Assembly (NCBI GenBank): GCA_029941315.1
Contig: JAPYQE010000004.1
Coordinates: 1-64,000, forward strand
DNA: 64,000 bases
Source: GCA-2724215 sp015660315
Lineage (GTDB): Bacteria > Latescibacterota > UBA2968 > UBA8231
Direction: 5' to 3'
Below the pieces are notes generated by a model. That model worked only from the letters and a program-made list of their open reading frames with translations. It was not told the DNA's origin and did no database searches. A program made the position numbers and the translations under genes. Below are positions 59,279-64,000 of the stretch, one piece after another. The number at the start of each line of letters is the position of its first letter. Within the stretch, counting starts at the first letter, position 1.

Positions 59279-59562
59279 TGGAAGTGTTCGTCGCCGCGCT
59301 AACGGTTTTCGTGCTGGCCGTCTTCATCGGTTTCGAGATTATCACCAAAATTCCGCCGACCTTGCACACGCCATTGATGTCGGGCTCCAACGCGATTTCC
59401 GGTGTCACGCTGGTCGGTGCATTGCTTTCGGCTGGTTCCTCCGAGGATCCGACGCTGGCAACCTATTTAGGCCTAGCGGCACTCGTATTTGCCACGATCA
59501 ACGCGGTGGGCGGTTTTATGGTGACCCATCGAATGTTGAGCATGTTCAAGAGGCGGGACTAA
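59278..59562 (+). CDS. pntAB: NAD(P) transhydrogenase subunit alpha part 2 (membrane part)
   Basis: A 94-residue protein with three membrane helices (FVAALTVFVLAVFIGFEII, GVTLVGALLSAGS..., YLGLAALVFATINAVGGFMV) and the conserved PPTLHTPLMSGSNAISGVT loop. It completes the alpha subunit. ATG 59278 is chosen over TTG 59275; AAGGAGG lies just upstream. Its stop is only three bases before the ATG of pntB. Confidence 0.95.
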   Translation: MEVFVAALTVFVLAVFIGFEIITKIPPTLHTPLMSGSNAISGVTLVGALLSAGSSEDPTLATYLGLAALVFATINAVGGFMVTHRMLSMFKRRD

Positions 59563-59565
59563 GAC

Positions 59566-60945
59566 ATGAGCATCACCCTGATCAACTTCGCCTACCTCTT
59601 CGCTTCAGTGCTCTTCATCCTCGGCCTCAAAGGGCTGACGCATCCGCGTACGGCGGTGCGCGGCAATACGCTGGGCGCGTTGGCGATGTTGCTGGCGGTG
59701 CTGGCGACCTTGCTCGACCAGCGCATTCTCTCCTTCGAATATATTTTGATTGGTGTAGTGGTAGGCTCGCTGATCGGTGTGGCTTTCGCGGCGAAGATCC
59801 CGATGACCTCCATGCCCGAGCTAGTGGCGATGTTCAATGGCTTCGGCGGCGTGGCTTCGGTGCTAGTGGCCGGTGCGGCGTTGATCGCAGCACCGGCTCC
59901 TTCGCATCAGTTCACGGTTTCCACGGCGGCCTCAGGCCTTATCGGCGCGGTGACCTTCTGGGGCAGCCTGGTGGCCTTCTTCAAGTTGATGGAAGTGCTC
60001 AAGCGGCTGATCCAGTTTCCCGGCCAGCAATTTTTCAACGGCTTGCTGACGTTGGTCTGTATTGGCCTGGGCGGCTGGCTGGTGCTCGAACCCGGGCAGA
60101 TGGATGTCTTCTGGATTATGGTCTGCGTGGCTTCGCTATTGGGCGTGATGCTGGTGGTGCCCATTGGCGGCGCGGATATGCCGGTGGTGATCGCCTTCCT
60201 CAACTCTTGCTCGGGGTTGGCGGCGGCGGCGACGGGTTTCGTGCTCGACAACAATGTGCTAATTGTCGCTGGTTCGCTGGTCGGCGCTTCAGGGCTGATC
60301 CTGACCCAGATCATGTGCAAGGCGATGAACCGCTCGCTCGGCAACGTGTTTTTCGGCGACAGCGGTGCGACGCCGACCGCTTCCGGGGCTAGTGACGACG
60401 AGGTGTATGCAGGTAAGATCAAGTCGACTTCGGCCGATGAGGTGGCGATGCTCTTTGATACCGCCCGTCGCGTGGTGATCGTGCCCGGCTACGGGATGGC
60501 GGTGGCTCAGGCGCAGCACGCGGTGCGCGACTTGGCGGATCTGTTGGAGCAGCGCGGAATCGAGGTCGAATACGCTATCCACCCGGTGGCCGGCCGGATG
60601 CCGGGCCATATGAACGTGCTATTGGCCGAGGCCGAGGTCTCCTACGACAAGCTGGTCGAGATGGATCGCATCAACCCCACCTTCCAACAGACCGACGTGG
60701 CGCTGGTCATTGGCGCCAACGACGTGGTCAACCCGCTGGCCCGCGACGATAATTCGGGGCCGATTGCGGGCATGCCGATTCTCGATGTGGACAAGTCGCG
60801 GACGGTAGTGGTGATCAAACGGAGCCTGAGTCCGGGTTTTGCTGGTATACCGAATCCGCTTTTTGCGGCGGATAATTCGTTGATGTTTTTTGGTAGCGCG
60901 AAGGAAGCGGTGTTGGATCTGGTGACGGCCGTAAAGGATAGTTGA
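59566..60945 (+). CDS. pntB: NAD(P) transhydrogenase subunit beta
   Basis: A 459-residue beta subunit. About eight membrane helices form the proton channel in the first ~270 residues (including GVVVGSLIGVAFAAKIPMTS and SMPELVAMFNGFGG). The NADP(H)-binding domain follows (VIVPGYGMAVAQAQHAV, HPVAGRMPGHMNVLLAEAEV, VALVIGANDVVNPLARDD, IKRSLSPGFAGIPNPLF). Length and order match the family. It is the last gene of the operon; copy B of the interspersed element follows. Confidence 0.95.
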   Translation: MSITLINFAYLFASVLFILGLKGLTHPRTAVRGNTLGALAMLLAVLATLLDQRILSFEYILIGVVVGSLIGVAFAAKIPMTSMPELVAMFNGFGGVASVLVAGAALIAAPAPSHQFTVSTAASGLIGAVTFWGSLVAFFKLMEVLKRLIQFPGQQFFNGLLTLVCIGLGGWLVLEPGQMDVFWIMVCVASLLGVMLVVPIGGADMPVVIAFLNSCSGLAAAATGFVLDNNVLIVAGSLVGASGLILTQIMCKAMNRSLGNVFFGDSGATPTASGASDDEVYAGKIKSTSADEVAMLFDTARRVVIVPGYGMAVAQAQHAVRDLADLLEQRGIEVEYAIHPVAGRMPGHMNVLLAEAEVSYDKLVEMDRINPTFQQTDVALVIGANDVVNPLARDDNSGPIAGMPILDVDKSRTVVVIKRSLSPGFAGIPNPLFAADNSLMFFGSAKEAVLDLVTAVKDS

Positions 60946-60983
60946 TGCTGGTATAAGCAATGGGCTAAGGGTTTTATTTTCCG

Positions 60984-61019
60984 CTCATTCTCGCGGACCA
61001 TCCCTGTTTGGCATCCGAG
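60984..61019 (+). repeat. Interspersed palindromic element, copy B
   Basis: A 36-base relative of the element at 29755-29789: same start (CTCATTCTCGC), core (CCATCCCTG) and end (TCCGAG), with a weaker stem. It lies 38 bases after pntB. Confidence 0.5.
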
Positions 61020-61055
61020 TTCGGCAAACCTTGTTGGTTGGGGGAGACGAATATC

Positions 61056-61714
61056 GTGCGAATTCTCAATGCATATCTTCGCAATAGCTTGGTGCTCTTT
61101 ATAGGCTTGTTGTTCTGCGCTTGTAGTCCCGATCTTAATCCCACAAGAAATCTGTCCACAAGTTCGGTGGATCTCGAGTTGCTTATTCCCGCTAAGTTGG
61201 CGCAGAGCGTGGCGCGGATAAGGCCGCGGAAGTGCGGATTTCGCTGCTGCCGCTTTCTGGGGCGGCGGTGGTTATCGGAGATTTTGGCGATACACCGCTT
61301 TTCTCTAAGGCGCGCAAACTGGTAGGGACTTGGCGGTTAAATTTTGGGCAGGACGCCGAATTTCCGTATAGCTTTCGTAGCGACGGGCGCTTTGAGAATC
61401 GCGTCGGTGGGGCTTTTTTTAAGCGCATTGCTGCCGTTGGATGAGTTGGAGGGTTTGGATCTGGGGGAATTGAACCAGTTTGACGGGGGCACACTGATCT
61501 TTGCTGGGACTTGGACACCGGGAGAGGGCACTTTGCAGCTCGATTTTCGACGAGTTGGAGGTCGAATCTTCGGTAATTTGCCGATTGAGATTCCTTCTAT
61601 ATCGGCATCATGGCCTATGCGGCCTTGCACTTGTTGGGTGGACGCGCACGCGAAGCGTCGCTGGAGGTTTGGATTCGTGCCGTGTCCTTTTTGTTGCGTT
61701 ATCTGCTAACTTGA
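61056..61714 (+). pseudogene. Lipoprotein gene, frameshifted
   Basis: A GTG start (61056) with GGGGGAGACG upstream leads into a lipoprotein signal (NSLVLFIGLLFCACSPD). After about 50 residues the sense moves to another frame (VRISLLPLSGAAVVIGDFGD, FSKARKLVGTWRLNFGQDAE) and then a third (LLPLDELEGLDLGELNQFDG, GTLIFAGTWTPGEGTLQLDF). KLVGTWRLNF and the later strands look like a lipocalin-type or beta-barrel domain. A last piece (GIMAYAALHLLGGRAREAS) in yet another frame may belong to a different membrane protein. At least two indels. Family uncertain. Confidence 0.5.
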
Positions 61715-61739
61715 CAGTTTAAAATTGTGGCAGTATGAT
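61711..61739 (+). promoter_or_regulatory. Promoter-like boxes before the secretin gene
   Basis: TTGACA (61711-61716) and TATGAT (61734-61739) are separated by 17 bases. The -10 box is only seven bases from the ATG, so transcripts from here would be leaderless even though a GGAGG site exists; it may be fortuitous. Confidence 0.45.
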
Positions 61740-61746
61740 GGAGGTT

Positions 61747-64000
61747 ATGAAGCCAATACACATATATAAATTACTGGTCTGCGTTGTGGTCGTTTTACTG
61801 GCGATCCCTGCGGCGGGCTGGTCACAGGAAGTGCATTTCGTCGAATCCCCCACCGGCTCGCTGGCCAAGACGCGGCAATTGTTGGATGCGGCCGATTTGC
61901 GCGTTCTGTTGCCTATGGGCTATCGGCTCGCAGGCGATTACGGTGAGTTGGGTGATCGGGCCGGTGTGGTGGAAAATCGGGTTTATTCTAACGGGGAACG
62001 CGTTGTCGAGATCGGTATCGCCTCTGGAGTCGGCGGTGGATACGACTTCATACTGGTCGGTGACACCGGTGCGGATCTGCGGAAGATCCATTCTGAGTTC
62101 AAGACCCTGGCCAAAAAAAGCAAGAGTCGCAAGGGAGGTGAACCCGACCTAGCCTATGAAATGTTCCGCCTAGGGCATATCGAAGCCGACCGCGCGTTGG
62201 GGCTGCTCAAGGCGTTGGGATATCACACCGTCGAGTTCGAGAAGAAGTCGAGCAAGGTGGCCAGTTACGAGTCGATTTTTGATGTCGTGCAGGGCAAGAA
62301 GCCCAAGTTGCCGTGGGTGGTCAAGGTTTCCAACGCCTCTAAGACCAGCCTGCTCGAAGTCGATATGGTTAACAAGGGCAAGGCGAGCACGAGCAAAAAG
62401 AGCCAAGGCGCGCCGCAATTGGGCGGTTCACACTTGCACCATACGACCACCGGCTCGCCGCAGGAGCGTCTGCTCTTCGTCTACGATCTCAACGACCCCG
62501 AGCCGCTTGAACGCCTGGTCAATCTCTTGCGCGCCCAGATCGATCTGCCGGCGCAGCAGATCGTGATCGAGGCCCTGGTCATCGAGGTCAATACCAGCCA
62601 GTTGAACGATGTCGGCATTGAGTTTAGCGGTCAGCAGGAAAATGCCAAATTGTCCTTCGAGGCCACTGAATCGGGCAATAGCCTGACGAAATTTTTATTT
62701 TCGCGCGACGGCTTTAGCGATTTCATTGACTTCCGTGGCAGGCTCGAAGCGCTGAAGGAGGCCGGTGACGCCGAGGTGCTGTCGAGTCCTTCGGTGCTGG
62801 TCCTCAACGACCGCCAGGCGCGGATTCAGGTGGGCCGGCAGATTCCCGTTGCGAAAACGACGGCGACAACTTCTTCGGTCAGCAAGGGCATCGAGTATTT
62901 TCCGGTCGGCATTGTGCTCAACTTGCGGCCCCGCATCAATCGCGAAGGCACCGAGGTGACGATGCAGATCGAGACGATCATCTCCTCGATCTCAGTGGAG
63001 TCGGCGGCGCGCCTTGAGCAAGGCACTTCGGGTATCGAGTTTTCGCCGATTATCGATAATCGTCTGGTCGAGACCTATGTGCGGGTCGCCGACGGCACGC
63101 CTTTTATTATCGGCGGCCTGTTGTCGACCGAACAACAGGGGTCGCGCACCGAGGTACCGCTATTGGGCGGGTTACCCCTTATCGGGCGCCTGTTCTCGCG
63201 CGAGCGGCTGGAGACCGAACAGCGTGAGGTGATCGTGGTGATCACTCCGCATATCGTGCCGCTGGAGGAACACAGTTTCAGCTATCTGATCCCGAAGGAT
63301 TCGGACCTCTTCGACCGCTTCAACACGCAGCTTTTTCGCAACGCCTACCGGGTGCGCGACGACGACGTATGGGACTTGAAATTCGTCCAGGAGAGTCCGG
63401 TGTTCACCGAGTTGCAACGACAGGTCAAGCAGAGTGCGAGCGAGAATGTGATGTTGCAGCGTAAGGAGCCTTTCCACAGCCTGTTGCAGGGGCGGGTGCC
63501 GGGCGAGGGCGTGCTGGTACGGCGGATGCTCTACGAAATCGTTGGCAATCTCGACTTCGCCGAGGAGGTGAACCTCAACCAGGTCTTTTTCTTTTCTCCG
63601 CCGCTCGACGAAAAGAGCGTACGGCGTTTCAGTGACGATCTGACGCTCGTCGACCTCCTGCCCAAGGTCTTGGCTTCACCCGAGAGCGCGGTGATCTTGA
63701 GTTTCGAGGCACAGCCCACGCCGGTGCCGGGCCACGCCTTCGGGATGCCGATTGCTACCGTCAGTGATACAATCCTACCAGTGGGCGAGCAGGACGAGCT
63801 ATTGTGGAAGATGAACGTCTACGATGACAACGCGGTGTCGAAGCAGTGGTCGATCGTATTGACCGACGAGAGCGATATCGAACGGTTGCGCCAGGTGCTG
63901 ATCCTCAAGCGGGTGCTCAAGCTCAACCAGAATATGGCCCAGACGATGCAGGGTTTCCGTCCGGGGGTGCAGATCCTCTTCCCGACCCGTGAGGATATGC
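61747..64000 (+). CDS. Secretin (type II/III secretion or type IV pilus family), 3' partial
   Basis: At least 751 residues, running off the right edge. A signal peptide (LLVCVVVVLLAIPAAGWSQ) and an N-terminal region of ~260 residues are followed by the secretin domain. Marks are QQIVIEALVIEVNTSQLNDV, AEVLSSPSVLVLNDRQARIQ, VGIVLNLRPRI and the diagnostic end VPLLGGLPLIGRLFS with EVIVVITPHIVPLEE (near 475-505). Another ~230 residues follow, unusual for GspD or PilQ, which end soon after this motif. Secretins form the outer-membrane channel of type II/III systems, pili and phages. GGAGG lies just before ATG 61747. No other secretion genes are visible, so the system cannot be named. Confidence 0.88.
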   Translation, partial: MKPIHIYKLLVCVVVVLLAIPAAGWSQEVHFVESPTGSLAKTRQLLDAADLRVLLPMGYRLAGDYGELGDRAGVVENRVYSNGERVVEIGIASGVGGGYDFILVGDTGADLRKIHSEFKTLAKKSKSRKGGEPDLAYEMFRLGHIEADRALGLLKALGYHTVEFEKKSSKVASYESIFDVVQGKKPKLPWVVKVSNASKTSLLEVDMVNKGKASTSKKSQGAPQLGGSHLHHTTTGSPQERLLFVYDLNDPEPLERLVNLLRAQIDLPAQQIVIEALVIEVNTSQLNDVGIEFSGQQENAKLSFEATESGNSLTKFLFSRDGFSDFIDFRGRLEALKEAGDAEVLSSPSVLVLNDRQARIQVGRQIPVAKTTATTSSVSKGIEYFPVGIVLNLRPRINREGTEVTMQIETIISSISVESAARLEQGTSGIEFSPIIDNRLVETYVRVADGTPFIIGGLLSTEQQGSRTEVPLLGGLPLIGRLFSRERLETEQREVIVVITPHIVPLEEHSFSYLIPKDSDLFDRFNTQLFRNAYRVRDDDVWDLKFVQESPVFTELQRQVKQSASENVMLQRKEPFHSLLQGRVPGEGVLVRRMLYEIVGNLDFAEEVNLNQVFFFSPPLDEKSVRRFSDDLTLVDLLPKVLASPESAVILSFEAQPTPVPGHAFGMPIATVSDTILPVGEQDELLWKMNVYDDNAVSKQWSIVLTDESDIERLRQVLILKRVLKLNQNMAQTMQGFRPGVQILFPTREDM

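Overview
The window looks like part of a bacterial scaffold, high in G+C overall. One run of exactly 100 N (52610-52709) marks a scaffold join. No rRNA, tRNA, CRISPR array or intact transposase was recognised. The gene content suggests an uncultured, Gram-negative, aerobic or facultative heterotroph of the Latescibacterota/Poribacteria/FCB kind. The grounds are several phytanoyl-CoA-dioxygenase-like enzymes, a sulfatase, Gfo/Idh/MocA oxidoreductases, UROD/MetE-like proteins, a TonB-dependent receptor, and four exported proteins ending in an FlgD/type-IX-like 'NPFNP' domain. The lineage is inferred from this style only.

Layout. 1-5555: a tightly overlapping catabolic operon (SDR, ROK kinase, MetE-like, MBL hydrolase, two Gfo/Idh/MocA enzymes), then a kelch protein on the other strand. 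6966-11500: a second operon (two PhyH enzymes around a ChbG/YdjC deacetylase, an Ldh-type dehydrogenase, an M14-like peptidase), then a convergent third PhyH. 12743-18542: nucleoside hydrolase, topoisomerase III, a broken HAD gene and a sulfatase. 18543-20225: decaying genes only. 20232-23472: an enolase-superfamily dehydratase and a large unknown protein. 23473-28592: an Rrf2/NsrR remnant fused in operon style to a truncated haemoglobin, an exported metalloprotease, a broken lipoprotein gene, hemB, and a second MetE-like gene.

28662-35390 (mostly minus strand): an exonuclease/endonuclease/phosphatase protein, then a probable vitamin B12 uptake operon. That operon has a promoter, cobalamin riboswitch, intrinsic terminator, TonB-dependent receptor, and a secreted beta-propeller reminiscent of BtuG. 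MoaB and glutaminyl cyclotransferase follow. 35391-36660: an AT-rich spacer and a DUF4331/HDOD pseudogene mosaic. 36723-47377: an outer-membrane-like protein, a heparinase II/III-like protein, a small Cys peptide, YtoQ, a small coiled-coil protein and a giant gingipain-like (C25) protein. 47636-57540: citrate synthase plus a zinc-ribbon response regulator, two hybrid histidine kinases with a dead kinase remnant between them, and a phosphotransferase pseudogene next to a 29-bp tandem repeat. 57669-64000: hibernation factor, the pntAA-pntAB-pntB transhydrogenase operon, a broken lipoprotein gene, and a secretin running off the right edge.

The most notable points are the riboswitch-controlled receptor/propeller pair and the density of decayed genes that can still be read across frames (NsrR-like, DUF4097-like, DUF4331, HDOD, HAD, phosphotransferase, hybrid kinase). 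The repeated GAF-like sensor segment shared by the neighbouring kinases also stands out.
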